Below the pieces are notes generated by a model. The model saw only the letters and a program-made list of their open reading frames with translations, searched no databases and had not been told where the DNA came from. The position numbers and the translations under genes are program-made. From positions 1-64,000 of the forward strand of contig PMOL01000013.1 in NCBI GenBank assembly GCA_003162415.1: a stretch of 64,000 nt of DNA, given 5' to 3'. Of this stretch, positions 15,929 through 25,674 are shown piece after piece (positions within the stretch are counted from its first letter, which is position 1; every line of letters starts with the position of its first letter). This DNA comes from Candidatus Dormiibacterota bacterium (GTDB taxonomy: Bacteria > Chloroflexota > Dormibacteria > Aeolococcales > Aeolococcaceae).

Positions 15929-16569
15929 TGGCAGAAGTCACAGCCGCAATGGTCAAGGCCTTGCGGGAGCGCACCGGCGCGGGCATGATGGACTGCAAAC
16001 GTGCCCTGGTCGAGTGCGACGGCGACATGGACAAGGCAGAGGACTGGTTGCGAGCAAAGGGGTTCTCCCGTGCAGCGGCGAAGGCCGGACGCAGCACCAA
16101 CGAGGGCATCGTCGAGGCGTATGTCCACCATTCCGGCGGGCTCGCCAAGCAGGGCGCGCTCATCGAGATCAACTGCGAGTCGGACTTCGTCGCCAAGACG
16201 GACGACTTCAAGCATCTCGCACACACCCTCGCGCTCCAGGTTGTCGGCATGGCGCCGACGTACGTCCGGCGCGAGGACGTGCCCGCGGAACTGGTCGAGC
16301 GCGAACGCGCCGTCTACCGGGAGCAGGTGCAGGGCAAACCCGAGAACATCGTCGAGAAGATCCTCACCGGAAAGCTCGATGCGTTCTACGCACAGATCTG
16401 TTTGCTCGAGCAGCCCTGGATCAAGGACGACAAGAAGAAGGTCGGCGACCTGGTGACCGAAGCGATCGCAAAGCTCGGCGAGAACATCTCGGTGGCGCGG
16501 TTCGCCCGCTTCGCGGTGGGCGCCGAGAGTACGGAGAGTGACGGCGCGGCCGCTCCCGCGGCCGAGTGA
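15928..16569 (+). CDS. tsf: Elongation factor Ts
   Basis: EF-Ts is the nucleotide exchange factor for EF-Tu. The N-terminal UBA-like domain is evident ([20 protein letters not shown], then [10 protein letters not shown]) and is followed by [13 protein letters not shown] and the core TCESDFVA-type motif ([13 protein letters not shown]). At 213 residues it is a short form, with one compact core domain rather than the two half-repeats of the E. coli protein, as in several Gram-positive-like lineages and Thermus. The ATG overlaps the rpsB stop by one base, and the end overlaps pyrH. Confidence 0.97.
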   Translation: MAEVTAAMVKALRERTGAGMMDCKRALVECDGDMDKAEDWLRAKGFSRAAAKAGRSTNEGIVEAYVHHSGGLAKQGALIEINCESDFVAKTDDFKHLAHTLALQVVGMAPTYVRREDVPAELVERERAVYREQVQGKPENIVEKILTGKLDAFYAQICLLEQPWIKDDKKKVGDLVTEAIAKLGENISVARFARFAVGAESTESDGAAAPAAE

Positions 16570-17354
16570 GCATCGGAGTCACGAACGTGGAGCTTGCCGC
16601 GGTCGAGGGACGAGCCGGCGACGGACGCCGGCCAGTCTTTGGACGGGTCATCCTCAAGCTCGGCGGCGAGGCGCTCCTTGGCACCGCCGGGTACGGCATC
16701 GACTACGGGGCGGCGCGCCACATCGCGGAGCAACTGACCCACGTCGTCGAGCGCGGCGTTCAAGTGGCGATCGTCGTCGGTGGCGGGAACATCGTGCGCG
16801 GCACCGAAGCCGCCCAGCACGGGATCGACCGGGTCACCGCCGACTACATGGGAATGCTGGCGACGGTCATCAATGCCCTTGCCCTGCGCGACGCCATCGA
16901 GCAGTTCGGCATCGACTGCCGGATGCAGACCGCGATCGCGATGCAGCAGCTCGCTGAGCCATTCATCCCGAGGCGCGCGATACGGCACCTCGAGAAGGGA
17001 CGCGTGGTGATCCTTGCCGCGGGCACCGGGAACCCGTTCTTCACCACGGACACGACCGCTGCGCTGCGCGCGGTCGAGATCGGCGCCGACGTGCTCCTCA
17101 AGGCGACCAAGGTCGACGGCATCTACAGCGCCGACCCCAACAAGGTCACAACCGCGACCCGCCTGCCCAACCTGACCTACCTGGACGTGCTCAATCGCGG
17201 CCTCGCCATCATGGACAGCACCGCGGTGACGCTCTGCATGGACAACCGCATGCCCATCATCGTGTTCGACCTCTTCACCCAGGGCAATATCGAGCGCGTG
17301 ATCCTCGGTGAGCAGATCGGGACACGCGTCGACGCGGAGGGTGACGCCGAGTGA
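16566..17354 (+). CDS. pyrH: UMP kinase
   Basis: PyrH phosphorylates UMP to UDP with ATP and belongs to the amino-acid kinase fold, unlike eukaryotic UMP kinases. The protein has 262 residues. Motifs are [10 protein letters not shown] (ATP site), [41 protein letters not shown] and KATKVDGIY. The N-terminus is about 25 residues longer than usual. The start is GTG at 16566, overlapping the tsf stop. The gene order tsf-pyrH-frr is widely conserved. Confidence 0.97.
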   Translation: MSIGVTNVELAAVEGRAGDGRRPVFGRVILKLGGEALLGTAGYGIDYGAARHIAEQLTHVVERGVQVAIVVGGGNIVRGTEAAQHGIDRVTADYMGMLATVINALALRDAIEQFGIDCRMQTAIAMQQLAEPFIPRRAIRHLEKGRVVILAAGTGNPFFTTDTTAALRAVEIGADVLLKATKVDGIYSADPNKVTTATRLPNLTYLDVLNRGLAIMDSTAVTLCMDNRMPIIVFDLFTQGNIERVILGEQIGTRVDAEGDAE

Positions 17355-17944
17355 CCGATCGCGACAAGGCAGACGATCCAGAGCAACAGATCGCGCAACG
17401 GATCGCGGACGCGAACCAGCGAATGGAGAAGAGCGTCGAGGCCCTCCATCGCGAGCTGATGACGGTGCGCACCGGGCGCGCGTCGCCCGCGCTGCTGGAA
17501 CGGTTGCACGTCGACTACTACGGATCCCCGACCCCACTCCAGAGCATCGCCGGGATCAGCGTTCCTGAGGCGAGCATGCTGGTCATCCAGCCATACGACC
17601 GTACCTCGCTCGGTGCCATCGAGAAGGCGATCCAGAAAAGCGATCTGGGCCTCAACCCGAGCAACGACGGCCAGGTGATCCGGGTCGCCATCCCGCAGCT
17701 CACCGAGGAGCGGCGCAAGGACCTGGTAAAGGTGATTCACCGCAAGGCCGAGGAGGCGCGCGTCGCGGTGCGCAACATCCGCCGGGACGAGGTGGACCAT
17801 CTCCGCCGCGTCGAGAAGGACGGCCACGTGAGCAAGGACGAGGTGGCCACCAAGCTCACCGATGTCCAGAAGATCACCGATCAGTTCATCGCCAGGATCG
17901 ACGACGCCACCCACCGGAAGGAGGCCGAGATCCTCGAGGTCTGA
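17351..17944 (+). CDS. frr: Ribosome recycling factor
   Basis: RRF splits post-termination ribosomes with EF-G. The protein has 197 residues, about 10 more than the usual ~185, because of an N-terminal extension. Family signatures are [11 protein letters not shown] near residue 40, the [14 protein letters not shown] segment, the [15 protein letters not shown]-type motif, and the helical [11 protein letters not shown] and AVRNIRRDE regions. The start is GTG at 17351, overlapping the pyrH stop by 4 bases. The 55 bases before uppS hold a small GC-rich hairpin without a T-tract. Confidence 0.97.
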   Translation: MTDRDKADDPEQQIAQRIADANQRMEKSVEALHRELMTVRTGRASPALLERLHVDYYGSPTPLQSIAGISVPEASMLVIQPYDRTSLGAIEKAIQKSDLGLNPSNDGQVIRVAIPQLTEERRKDLVKVIHRKAEEARVAVRNIRRDEVDHLRRVEKDGHVSKDEVATKLTDVQKITDQFIARIDDATHRKEAEILEV

Positions 17945-17999
17945 CGGAGACCCGCGCCGAAACGGCCGAAGCCTTCGGGGCGTTCTGACCCCGAGCACC

Positions 18000-18797
18000 A
18001 TGATGCAGCGCCCACCCGCTCCCGCCGCGATCCCGCTCCCCGCAAGGCCAGACCTTCCACGCCACGTGGGCATCATCATGGACGGCAACGGGCGTTGGGC
18101 TCGCCAGCGCCACCTGCCGCGGGTAGCGGGTCACCGCGCGGGCGTCCGTGCGATCCGCCCGGTCATGGAAGCGTGTCACCAGGCGGGGGTGCACATCCTC
18201 ACGCTCTATGCGTTCAGCACCGAGAACTGGCAGCGGCCTCGCGGCGAGGTCACCGCCCTCATGCGGCTCTTCGGCGAGACCATCGACCGCGAGGTCGGCG
18301 AGCTGCACGACAACGGCGTCCAGATCCGCGTCCTCGGGGACCGGTCTGCGCTCAGCGAGTCGCTGCAGCGGAAGGTCGCCCAGGCTGAGGCGCTCACCGC
18401 AGGCGACACGGCCGCGATCCTCAACGTTGCAATCAACTACGGGGGCAGACGCGAGATCGTCGATGCCATCCGCGAGCTGGCCGCGTCCAGAGCCGATCTC
18501 AGCTCGCTCGACGAGCCGGCGATCAGTGACGCGCTCTACACCCGCGGCCTGCCTGACCCGGACCTGATCGTGCGCACCGCCGGCGAGCTCCGGATCAGCA
18601 ACTTCCTGCTCTGGCAGGCCGCCTACGCCGAGCTCTACGTCACCGACACGCTCTGGCCCGATTTCGGCGAGAAAGCCATCCACGACGCGCTCGTCGACTA
18701 CTCGAGCCGCGAGCGGAAGTTCGGGGCAATCCCCGAGCCGATCGAGCGCATCCCCGTCCACGCCGGCAGCGCGCAGCGAGCCATCCGGCAGGAATGA
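18000..18797 (+). CDS. uppS: Isoprenyl transferase (undecaprenyl diphosphate synthase)
   Basis: This cis-prenyltransferase extends farnesyl diphosphate with isopentenyl units to make the undecaprenyl carrier for cell-wall and glycan synthesis. The protein has 265 residues. Motifs are HVGIIMDGNGRWA (catalytic Asp and Gly), GHRAG, TLYAFSTENW, NVAINYGGRREI and the C-terminal DPDLIVRTAGELRISNFLLWQAAYAE. Two adjacent ATG codons at 18000 and 18003 are possible starts. It follows frr and overlaps cdsA by 4 bases, the usual order for this pathway. Confidence 0.97.
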   Translation: MMQRPPAPAAIPLPARPDLPRHVGIIMDGNGRWARQRHLPRVAGHRAGVRAIRPVMEACHQAGVHILTLYAFSTENWQRPRGEVTALMRLFGETIDREVGELHDNGVQIRVLGDRSALSESLQRKVAQAEALTAGDTAAILNVAINYGGRREIVDAIRELAASRADLSSLDEPAISDALYTRGLPDPDLIVRTAGELRISNFLLWQAAYAELYVTDTLWPDFGEKAIHDALVDYSSRERKFGAIPEPIERIPVHAGSAQRAIRQE

Positions 18798-19603
18798 ATC
18801 TCGCCCTCAGGGTGGTATCGGGGGTGGTGCTGGTGGCGGTCATCGCCGCCGCCCTCTGGATCGGCACGCCCGCTGTCGCCGCTCTGGTGGGTGCCGGCGC
18901 ACTGATCGGGGCCTGGGAGTTGCGCGGACTCCTCGGGCGGATGGGGCCGACCCCGCCCGTGTGGGTGATCCTGCCGCTCAGCGTCTGGCTCGGCATCCGT
19001 TTCGTGCTGCCCGCGTCCGACATGGCCACCGAGTGGGCATTCGCCGCCGCCGTCGTGGTCGGCCTCCTCGCGGGGCTGGGAACCCGCCAGCGCTTTGCCG
19101 GCTGGGCGCTCGCGGTCGGGGGCGCCACCTATGTCGGACTCTGCCTGGGCTTCTGGGTCGCGATCTATCGCTGGGACGTCCCGGACCCGAATCACCTGGG
19201 GTTCCGGCTCGTCGCCCTGGCGCTCGCCGGTGCGGTCGTGGGTGACAGCGCGGCGTACTTCGTCGGATCCGCGATCGGCCGGCATCCGTTCTTCCACTCG
19301 ATCTCGCCGCGCAAGTCGATGGAGGGTGCGGTGGCTGGGGCGGTGGCGTCGGTGCTCGTCGGAGCGCTCGCCGGCCCCTGGCTGATCGGCATCAGCGTCC
19401 CCCTCGGTGCCGGCCTCGGCGCGCTGATGACCATTGCCGCCCAGGGCGGCGACCTCATCGAGTCGGCGATCAAGCGTGAGGCCGGAGTGAAGGACTCGGG
19501 AACACTGATCCCCGGGCACGGCGGCCTCCTCGACAGGGCCGACAGCCTTGTATTGCTCGCGCCAGTCGTATATTGCTATCTGAAGCTGATCGCATTCTCG
19601 TAA
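18794..19603 (+). CDS. cdsA: Phosphatidate cytidylyltransferase
   Basis: CdsA makes CDP-diacylglycerol from phosphatidic acid and CTP, the branch-point precursor of phospholipids. This 269-residue integral membrane protein has about seven hydrophobic segments. The C-terminal signature is kept: GDSAAYFVGSAIGRHPF, SPRKSMEGA, then GDLIESAIKREAGVKDSG and LIPGHGGLLDRADS. The ATG overlaps the uppS stop. It ends 59 bases before the likely dxr start. Confidence 0.96.
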   Translation: MNLALRVVSGVVLVAVIAAALWIGTPAVAALVGAGALIGAWELRGLLGRMGPTPPVWVILPLSVWLGIRFVLPASDMATEWAFAAAVVVGLLAGLGTRQRFAGWALAVGGATYVGLCLGFWVAIYRWDVPDPNHLGFRLVALALAGAVVGDSAAYFVGSAIGRHPFFHSISPRKSMEGAVAGAVASVLVGALAGPWLIGISVPLGAGLGALMTIAAQGGDLIESAIKREAGVKDSGTLIPGHGGLLDRADSLVLLAPVVYCYLKLIAFS

Positions 19604-19662
19604 CCCCGTGGAAAGCGCCGGCGTGGTCTGATCTACTGCGAACCGAGGCATCTGCAGCACAA

Positions 19663-20823
19663 GTGACATACCCCACGCCCCGCCGACGAGTCGTCCTGCT
19701 CGGCGCCACCGGTTCGATCGGCCGTCAGGCGTGCGACGTCATCGCCAGGTTCCCTGATCGCTTCGAGCTGGTCGGCGCGGTCGCGGGACGCGACGGCGCG
19801 GCGCTCGAGGCCATCGTCAGGCGGTTCGGCGTCACCCGTACCGCGCTGGTGCACCCCGATCCATCCGCCATCCTCCCGGAGGGATGCGCGACCGGCATGG
19901 ACGCGGCATGCGAGATCGCCGCGATGGACGCCGACGTGGTGTGCGTGGCGATCACCGGGGCCGCGGCAATCCGGCCGACCCTCGCCGCGATCGATGCCGG
20001 GGCGACCGTGGCAAGCGCCACCAAGGAAGTCCTGGTCATGGCGGGCGAGCTCGTCAAAGCCCGCGCGGCTGCCTCAGGCGCTCGCATCATCACGATCGAC
20101 AGCGAGCATTCCGCCCTCTGGCAGTGCTTGCGCGGCGAGAACCCGGCGGCGGTGTCCAGGCTCGTGCTCACCGCCAGCGGTGGCCCGTTTCTGCGGCGGC
20201 CGCTCGATACGTTCGCGTCGATCACGCCGGCGGAGGCGATGGCGCACCCGACCTGGAACATGGGACCGAAGATCACCATCGATTCGGCCACGATGATGAA
20301 CAAGGGGCTCGAGATCATCGAGGCGCACTTCCTCTTCGACGTGCCGTACTCGTCGATCGATGTCGCCATCCAGCCGACCAGCATCATCCACAGTTGGGTC
20401 GAGTTCCGCGACGGGGCGGTCATCGCTCAACTGGGCGTTCCGGACATGCGGGTGCCGATCGCCCTCGCGCTGGCCGACGGGGAACGGCTGCCCGGGGTCG
20501 GCCCCCGCCTCGACCTCCGCGACGCCTCGCCGCTGGAGGTTCTTGCCCTGGATGGCAATCGGTTCCCCGCCATCGGGCTCGCGCGCGCGACAGGAGAACG
20601 CGGTGGCCTTGCGCCATGCGTCTTCAATGCCGCGAACGAGGAGGCCGTCACGGCGTTCACGTCCGGACACTGCCGGTTCGACGAGATCGTGCCCCTGGTC
20701 GGCGCGGCGCTGGCAGCGTTCGACGGCGGTGACGCGTCGACGCTCGAGCGGGTGCTCGACGCCGACGCATGGGCGCGCGGCTTCGTCCGCGCGAACACCG
20801 CGGGAGCGGTGCCTGCCCGATGA
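19663..20823 (+). CDS. dxr: 1-deoxy-D-xylulose 5-phosphate reductoisomerase
   Basis: Dxr (IspC) converts DXP to MEP with NADPH, the committing step of the MEP isoprenoid pathway. The protein has 386 residues from the GTG at 19663. Motifs are LLGATGSIGRQ (NADPH loop), SATKEVLVMAG, TIDSEHSALWQCL, TASGGPFL, HPTWNMGPKITIDSATMMNKGLE in pieces, SIIHSWVEF and FNAANEEAV. An ATG at 19573 in frame would overlap cdsA and add unrelated residues. rseP overlaps its stop. With ispG downstream, two MEP-pathway steps flank the rseP gene. Confidence 0.96.
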   Translation: MTYPTPRRRVVLLGATGSIGRQACDVIARFPDRFELVGAVAGRDGAALEAIVRRFGVTRTALVHPDPSAILPEGCATGMDAACEIAAMDADVVCVAITGAAAIRPTLAAIDAGATVASATKEVLVMAGELVKARAAASGARIITIDSEHSALWQCLRGENPAAVSRLVLTASGGPFLRRPLDTFASITPAEAMAHPTWNMGPKITIDSATMMNKGLEIIEAHFLFDVPYSSIDVAIQPTSIIHSWVEFRDGAVIAQLGVPDMRVPIALALADGERLPGVGPRLDLRDASPLEVLALDGNRFPAIGLARATGERGGLAPCVFNAANEEAVTAFTSGHCRFDEIVPLVGAALAAFDGGDASTLERVLDADAWARGFVRANTAGAVPAR

Positions 20824-22112
20824 CTCAGTTCCTGATCTACGCGGGCGCGTTCATCCTGGTGCTCGTCTCGGTGATCACCGTCCACGAGTTCGGACACTTC
20901 GCCGTCGGCAAGCTTTCGGGCATCAAGGTCGAGGAATTCTCCATCGGGTTCGGTCCCAAGCTGTACTCGCGCACCGTCGGCGAGACCCTGTACGCGATCC
21001 GCGCGATCCCGGCCGGCGGCTTCGTGCGCATGGCCGGCATGCTCGGCCTCACCGGCGAAAGTGATGCCGGAGACCGCAACTTCTATCGCGCATCGCGCCC
21101 GCGCCGGTTCGCGACCGTTTCAGCCGGGATCATCTCGAACTTCATCTTCGGCGCACTGATCTTCGCGATCGTCGGCATGCAGCCGACGCCGTACAACTTC
21201 GACTCCAAAGCGGCTGCGGGTCTGGCCGGGCTCAAGACCGGAGACACCATCGTCTCGATCAATAGCTCGACGATCCGGCAGGACAACCTGTCCGAGGTGA
21301 CGACCGACCTGCACAACGCCACCACCGCAAGCCAGGGCCGGCCGATGACCGTCGTCTATCGCGCCTCGGACGGCAGCGAGCACACGACCACGCTCACACC
21401 GACGCTCACCATCTCCAACATCCTCACCAACCAGGCGAACGTGGCCGGCGGCAAGCTCCCGGTCGGGGGCCTGGCGGTGACGTCGATCAACGGGTCGCCA
21501 GTCGGCACCGGCGACCCGGCGACGCTCCTCGGCAGCGGCTCGACGGTGACGATCAGCGGCTACCTCGAGAACGCGAACGGCTCGCCGTCCGAGTACTTCA
21601 ACAACGTCACGGTATCGGCCATCAAGGACGGCTACCCGGCCAACAACGCGATCCACACTGCGTGGATCATGGGCGTGGTGCCGGGCTACAACGGCGAGAC
21701 CCCACCCGCTGCCTTGGTGGACGGGTTCCGCGCGATTCCGGGATTCGTCTGGGCGGAGGTCACCGGCATCTACGGGCTGATCGTGCATCCACCCCAGGGC
21801 GGGATCAATGGCCCGCAGGGCTTCACCGGTCCGGTCGGCATCGCCCAGGAGACGGCCACGGCCACCAACAACGGGTTCCTCGGACCCAATGGCCTGGTCT
21901 GGTGGATCGGGTTCATCAGCCTCAACCTCGGGTTCGTGAACATGCTGCCGATTCCATTCCTCGACGGCGGCAAACTGCTGTTCATCGCCATCGAATCGGT
22001 GCGCCGGCGCCGCCTCAATCCGAAGGTCGAAGCCGCCATCACGGCGGTCGGACTGGCCGTGATCGTCGTGTTTGCCGTCTATGTCACCATCGGAGATGTG
22101 AGCAGGCTATGA
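20820..22112 (+). CDS. rseP: RseP-type site-2 zinc metalloprotease
   Basis: An intramembrane protease that cuts membrane-anchored substrates such as anti-sigma factors and leftover signal peptides. The protein has 430 residues. The zinc-binding HEFGH lies in the first transmembrane helix (about residues 22-26), and the second ligand region NMLPIPFLDGGK is in the C-terminal membrane segment. Between them, GLKTGDTIVSIN begins a PDZ domain, and another PDZ-like segment (VAGGKLPVGGLAVTSIN in pieces) follows. The middle region is Thr/Ser/Asn-rich and longer than in E. coli. The ATG overlaps the dxr stop, and dxr-rseP-ispG is a familiar order. Confidence 0.94.
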   Translation: MTQFLIYAGAFILVLVSVITVHEFGHFAVGKLSGIKVEEFSIGFGPKLYSRTVGETLYAIRAIPAGGFVRMAGMLGLTGESDAGDRNFYRASRPRRFATVSAGIISNFIFGALIFAIVGMQPTPYNFDSKAAAGLAGLKTGDTIVSINSSTIRQDNLSEVTTDLHNATTASQGRPMTVVYRASDGSEHTTTLTPTLTISNILTNQANVAGGKLPVGGLAVTSINGSPVGTGDPATLLGSGSTVTISGYLENANGSPSEYFNNVTVSAIKDGYPANNAIHTAWIMGVVPGYNGETPPAALVDGFRAIPGFVWAEVTGIYGLIVHPPQGGINGPQGFTGPVGIAQETATATNNGFLGPNGLVWWIGFISLNLGFVNMLPIPFLDGGKLLFIAIESVRRRRLNPKVEAAITAVGLAVIVVFAVYVTIGDVSRL

Positions 22113-23278
22113 CCGACGGGGGCTCGCCGACCAAGGCACGCCGGCCGACCGTTCCGGTTCGCGTCGGGTCGGTCGTCATCGGCGGAGCCGCACCGATTGC
22201 GGTGCAGACCATGACCAAGACCCAGACCGAGGACGCCGCCGCAACCATCGCGCAGATCCAGCGCGCCGCCAAAGCCGGCGCCGACATCATTCGGGTCACC
22301 TGCGACACGCGCGAGGCTGCTGCCTCGCTGCACGAGATCGTGCGCGAATCGCCGATCCCGGTGGTCGCCGACATTCACTACGACGCCCCACTCGCGCTGC
22401 TCGCGCTCGAAGCGGGGGTGCACTGCCTGCGCCTCAACCCGGGCAACATCACCGACAGCGCCAAGGTCGCCGACATCGCGCGCGAGGCGAAGGCGCGCAA
22501 CGTACCGATCCGCATCGGCGTCAACGCCGGGAGCATCCCGCAGCGCAAGGAGCTGACGCGAGGACGCGGCGGATCCATCGAGGAGACGGCGCAGAACATG
22601 GTCGCAGCGGCGCTCACGCATATCCGGGTGCTCGAGGGGCTCGAATTCCGCGACATCAAGGTCTCGCTCAAGGCCAGCGACGTGCTCACCAACCTGGCCG
22701 CAAACCGCGCCTTCGTCGCCCTGGGCAACCGCTATCCGTTGCATCTCGGGCTCACCGAGGCCGGACCGGTCGACACCGGGAGCATCAAGAGCGCGCTCGG
22801 CATCGGACTCCTCCTCGCCGAGGGGATCGGGGACACCATCCGGGTCTCGCTGGTCGGATCCCCGGAGGAAGAGGTGCGGGTCGCGCGTCAGATCCTCGCC
22901 AACCTGCAGGAAAAGGGTGACGGTCCCAACCTGGTCGCGTGCCCGACCTGCGGCCGGCTCGAGATCGACATGATGCCGATGGTCGCGCAGGTCTCCAAGG
23001 CGCTCGAGGGCGTGAAGCGAACCATCACCGTCTCGGTGATGGGCTGCGTCGTCAACGGACCGGGGGAGGGCATGCATGCCGACATCGGCATCGCCGGTGG
23101 CCGCCAGAAGGGCATTCTCTATCGCAACGGCAAGGTGGTCTCGACGCTGCCCGAAGGCGAGCTCGTCAACGCGCTCCTCGAGGAATTGCACGAGATCGCC
23201 GCAGAAGACGCGCGATTGATCGCCGACGGAAAGCCGTTGCCGGTCGGTTTGAGCGAGCGCGAGGGCGTCCTCACGTAG
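22109..23278 (+). CDS. ispG: 4-hydroxy-3-methylbut-2-en-1-yl diphosphate synthase
   Basis: IspG reduces MEcPP to HMBPP with a [4Fe-4S] cluster, the penultimate MEP-pathway step. The protein has 389 residues. The N-terminal TIM barrel shows VQTMTKTQTED, ADIHYD, RLNPGNI and RIGVNAGS. The C-terminal cluster domain has CPTCGRLE and MGCVVNGPGE, supplying the conserved cluster Cys residues and the Glu of this one-subunit bacterial form. The ATG overlaps the rseP stop by 4 bases. Only 11 bases separate it from proS, which appears to have its own promoter inside the end of this gene. Confidence 0.97.
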   Translation: MTDGGSPTKARRPTVPVRVGSVVIGGAAPIAVQTMTKTQTEDAAATIAQIQRAAKAGADIIRVTCDTREAAASLHEIVRESPIPVVADIHYDAPLALLALEAGVHCLRLNPGNITDSAKVADIAREAKARNVPIRIGVNAGSIPQRKELTRGRGGSIEETAQNMVAAALTHIRVLEGLEFRDIKVSLKASDVLTNLAANRAFVALGNRYPLHLGLTEAGPVDTGSIKSALGIGLLLAEGIGDTIRVSLVGSPEEEVRVARQILANLQEKGDGPNLVACPTCGRLEIDMMPMVAQVSKALEGVKRTITVSVMGCVVNGPGEGMHADIGIAGGRQKGILYRNGKVVSTLPEGELVNALLEELHEIAAEDARLIADGKPLPVGLSEREGVLT

Positions 23279-23281
23279 ACT
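23276..23281 (+). promoter_or_regulatory. -10 box for a leaderless proS transcript
   Basis: TAGACT ends 8 bases before the proS ATG and no Shine-Dalgarno sequence is present. Transcription would start at or beside the start codon. The box overlaps the ispG stop codon. Confidence 0.45.
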
Positions 23282-23289
23282 GCTCCGCC

Positions 23290-24735
23290 ATGGCCGACGA
23301 AAAGCGGATCACGGCGCAGAGCGAGGATTTCGACCGCTGGTACACGGACGTGGTCCGTCGTGCCGAGCTTGCCGACTACTCGCCGGTACGCGGTTGCATG
23401 GTCATCCGTCCGTACGGCTATGCGTTGTGGGAGAACATCCAGCGCGCGCTCGACGACATGATCAAGCGCACCGGCCACGAGAACATGTACTTCCCGCTCT
23501 TCATCCCGGAGTCGTACCTGCAGAAGGAGGCAGACCACGTCGAGGGCTTCGACCCTCAGGTCGCGTGGGTGACCCGCGGGGGCGGCAAGGATCTCGAGGA
23601 GCGCCTCGCAGTGCGTCCCACCAGCGAGACGATCATCTGCTCCATGTATGCCGACTGGATCCATTCATGGCGCGATCTCCCGGTGAAGATCAACCAGTGG
23701 TGCAACGTCGTGCGCTGGGAACATCGCACCCGACTCTTCCTGCGCACGACCGAGTTTCTCTGGCAGGAGGGCCACACCTTTCATCAGCTCGACAGCGAGG
23801 CCGCCAAGGAAGTCGACACCATGCTCGACTGCTACCGCGAGCTCACCGAGGACTGGCTGGCAATTCCGGTGATCAAGGGACGCAAGACCGAATCGGAGAA
23901 GTTCCCCGGCGCAGAGTACACCGTGAGCATCGAGGCGATGATGTCCGACGGGTGGGCACTGCAATCGGGCACGTCGCATCATCTTGGTCAGAATTTCACG
24001 CGCGCATACGGCATCGCGTACAGCGACCGCGACAACCAGCGTCAGCATCCATTTCAGACCTCGTGGGGCCTGTCGGCGCGGACCGTCGGGGCCGTGATCA
24101 TGGCGCATGGCGATGACATGGGACTGATCCTCCCGCCGAAGGTCGCGCCGATCCAGGTGGTCGTGGTGCCGATCACGCGCAGCAATGACGAGGCCGGCGC
24201 AGCGACGGTGGAGGAGGCGACGGCGCGGCTCGAGAGCGAATGCCCCGCAGGTGTTCGCATGCGCATCGACCGCCGTGAGGGCATGCGCCCCGGTGAGAAG
24301 TACGCGCATTGGGAGTTGCGCGGTGTGCCACTGCGCATCATCGTCGGCGCGAAGGACCTCGCCGGGGGCAACGTCACAGTGGTGCGGCGCGTCGACGGTG
24401 CGCAGGACACCGTGCCGCTCGACGGGCTCGCCGCCCAGCTCCCGCAGCTGCTCGAGGCGGCGCAGCAGGCGATCCTCGAACGTGCGCGCAAGCGACTCGA
24501 AGAGCGCAGCGTCGATGTGTCGAGCCTCGATGAGCTGGTCGCGGCCTTTGCTGAGCGGCCGGTCTTCGCCACCGCACCGATGTGCAACACCGCAGAATGC
24601 GAGACCGCGGTCAAGGCCGCGGTGCATGCGCTGACGGTTCGCGTGCTCCGTTCCGACCGGCCGTCGGACGGAGCGCCGTGCATCGCGTGCGGGAAGCCCG
24701 CCGACTTCTACGCGCTGCTCGCCCGTTCGTACTGA
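23290..24735 (+). CDS. proS: Prolyl-tRNA synthetase, archaeal/eukaryotic type
   Basis: ProRS charges tRNA-Pro. At 481 residues, without the ~180-residue editing insertion of the long bacterial form, and with the C-terminal extension ending in Tyr (FYALLARSY) after a CIACGK metal-binding-like segment, it is the type-3 (archaeal-like) enzyme. Class II motifs visible are MVIRPYGYALWENI, LAVRPTSETIICSMYADW, RWEHRTRLFLRTTEFLWQEGHT in pieces, and TSWGLSARTVGAVIMAHGDD. The ATG at 23290 probably has a leaderless transcript. It converges on the minus-strand LysR gene with 8 bases between the two genes. Confidence 0.96.
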   Translation: MADEKRITAQSEDFDRWYTDVVRRAELADYSPVRGCMVIRPYGYALWENIQRALDDMIKRTGHENMYFPLFIPESYLQKEADHVEGFDPQVAWVTRGGGKDLEERLAVRPTSETIICSMYADWIHSWRDLPVKINQWCNVVRWEHRTRLFLRTTEFLWQEGHTFHQLDSEAAKEVDTMLDCYRELTEDWLAIPVIKGRKTESEKFPGAEYTVSIEAMMSDGWALQSGTSHHLGQNFTRAYGIAYSDRDNQRQHPFQTSWGLSARTVGAVIMAHGDDMGLILPPKVAPIQVVVVPITRSNDEAGAATVEEATARLESECPAGVRMRIDRREGMRPGEKYAHWELRGVPLRIIVGAKDLAGGNVTVVRRVDGAQDTVPLDGLAAQLPQLLEAAQQAILERARKRLEERSVDVSSLDELVAAFAERPVFATAPMCNTAECETAVKAAVHALTVRVLRSDRPSDGAPCIACGKPADFYALLARSY

Positions 24736-24743
24736 GGCGATCC

Positions 24744-25667
24744 TCAGGACTGGTCGACGGCGATCCGCTTGAGGTGCGCCCAGAACGCCTCGACCGCAGG
24801 AGTGTGCAGGTCCCGGCGTCGCGCGGCGGCGAACGATTGCGAGACGCTCCGCCCGGGAAGCGGGATGACCACCAGCCGGCCGTCGGCGATGTCCTGCTCC
24901 ACAACCGAACGAGGCATCGCGGCGAACCCGAGCCCGGCGAGAAGCGCCGCATGCAACGCGCCCTCCTCGAGCTCGAGGGTGTTCTCGGGGTCGACGTGCG
25001 TTCCCAGCGCGTGGGCGGCAAGCGCTTCGGTCGCGCTGCCGCGCTCATGGGCGAGGTGGCGATGGGCGACGAGGTCGCGCACCGCGGTGCGGCTCGAAGC
25101 CAGCGGATGGTGAGCCGCGACCACAGTGACCAGCTGAGTGTGCTCGAGGACCACGGTCTCGATGCCGGGCTCGCGGACCGATGATCCCGCGAGGATGATG
25201 TCGGCCCGGCCCTCGACGAGCATGGTGACCAGTGATCGCATCGGCGCCAGCGCCAGTCGTACGTTGATCTCGGGATGGTCGGCGACAAAGGGCGCGAGCC
25301 AGCCCGCCAGGCGGTGCGCGCCCATGACGCGCCCTGCCGCGACGGTCAGCTCGCCGCGCTCGAAGGCGAGATACCCGACCCGCAACTCCTCGATCTGGCC
25401 GACGTCCTCGAGCACACGGACTGCGAGCTGGCGGAGCGCCCGGCCAACGTCGGTGAGCTGCACGTTGCGCCCAACCCGCTGGAGCAGCGGCAACCCGAGG
25501 GTGGCTTCAAGGCGGCGCACCACACCACTGACCGAGCCCTGGGAGAGGCCGAGTGCCTCGGCGGCAGCGGTCACGTGCTCGCGTTCAGCGACAGCGAGAA
25601 ACGTGTGCAGCTGATCGAGGGTGATCCGGGGCCGCGGATGTCGAGGACGCGACTGCGGCGTGCGCAT
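24744..25667 (-). CDS. LysR-family transcriptional regulator
   Basis: This 307-residue regulator has a winged helix-turn-helix at the N-terminus (LDQLHTFLAVAE, then AAAEALGLSQGSVSGVVRRLEATLGLPLL, each part of the family pattern). An effector-binding domain of the periplasmic-protein fold follows (about 95-300). An in-frame ATG at 25751 would overlap cysC by 77 bases, so the ATG at 25667 is used, 7 bases past the cysC stop. Co-direction with sat and cysC suggests a CysB-like role in sulfur assimilation, but the ligand is unknown and LysR genes are often not linked to their targets. Confidence 0.9.
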   Translation of the reverse strand: MRTPQSRPRHPRPRITLDQLHTFLAVAEREHVTAAAEALGLSQGSVSGVVRRLEATLGLPLLQRVGRNVQLTDVGRALRQLAVRVLEDVGQIEELRVGYLAFERGELTVAAGRVMGAHRLAGWLAPFVADHPEINVRLALAPMRSLVTMLVEGRADIILAGSSVREPGIETVVLEHTQLVTVVAAHHPLASSRTAVRDLVAHRHLAHERGSATEALAAHALGTHVDPENTLELEEGALHAALLAGLGFAAMPRSVVEQDIADGRLVVIPLPGRSVSQSFAAARRRDLHTPAVEAFWAHLKRIAVDQS

Positions 25668-25674
25668 CGCGGCG

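Noticed and set aside
17961-17980. Terminator between frr and uppS
   Set aside because: There is a small CCGAA/TTCGG hairpin but no T-tract, and the flanking genes belong to a usually continuous operon.
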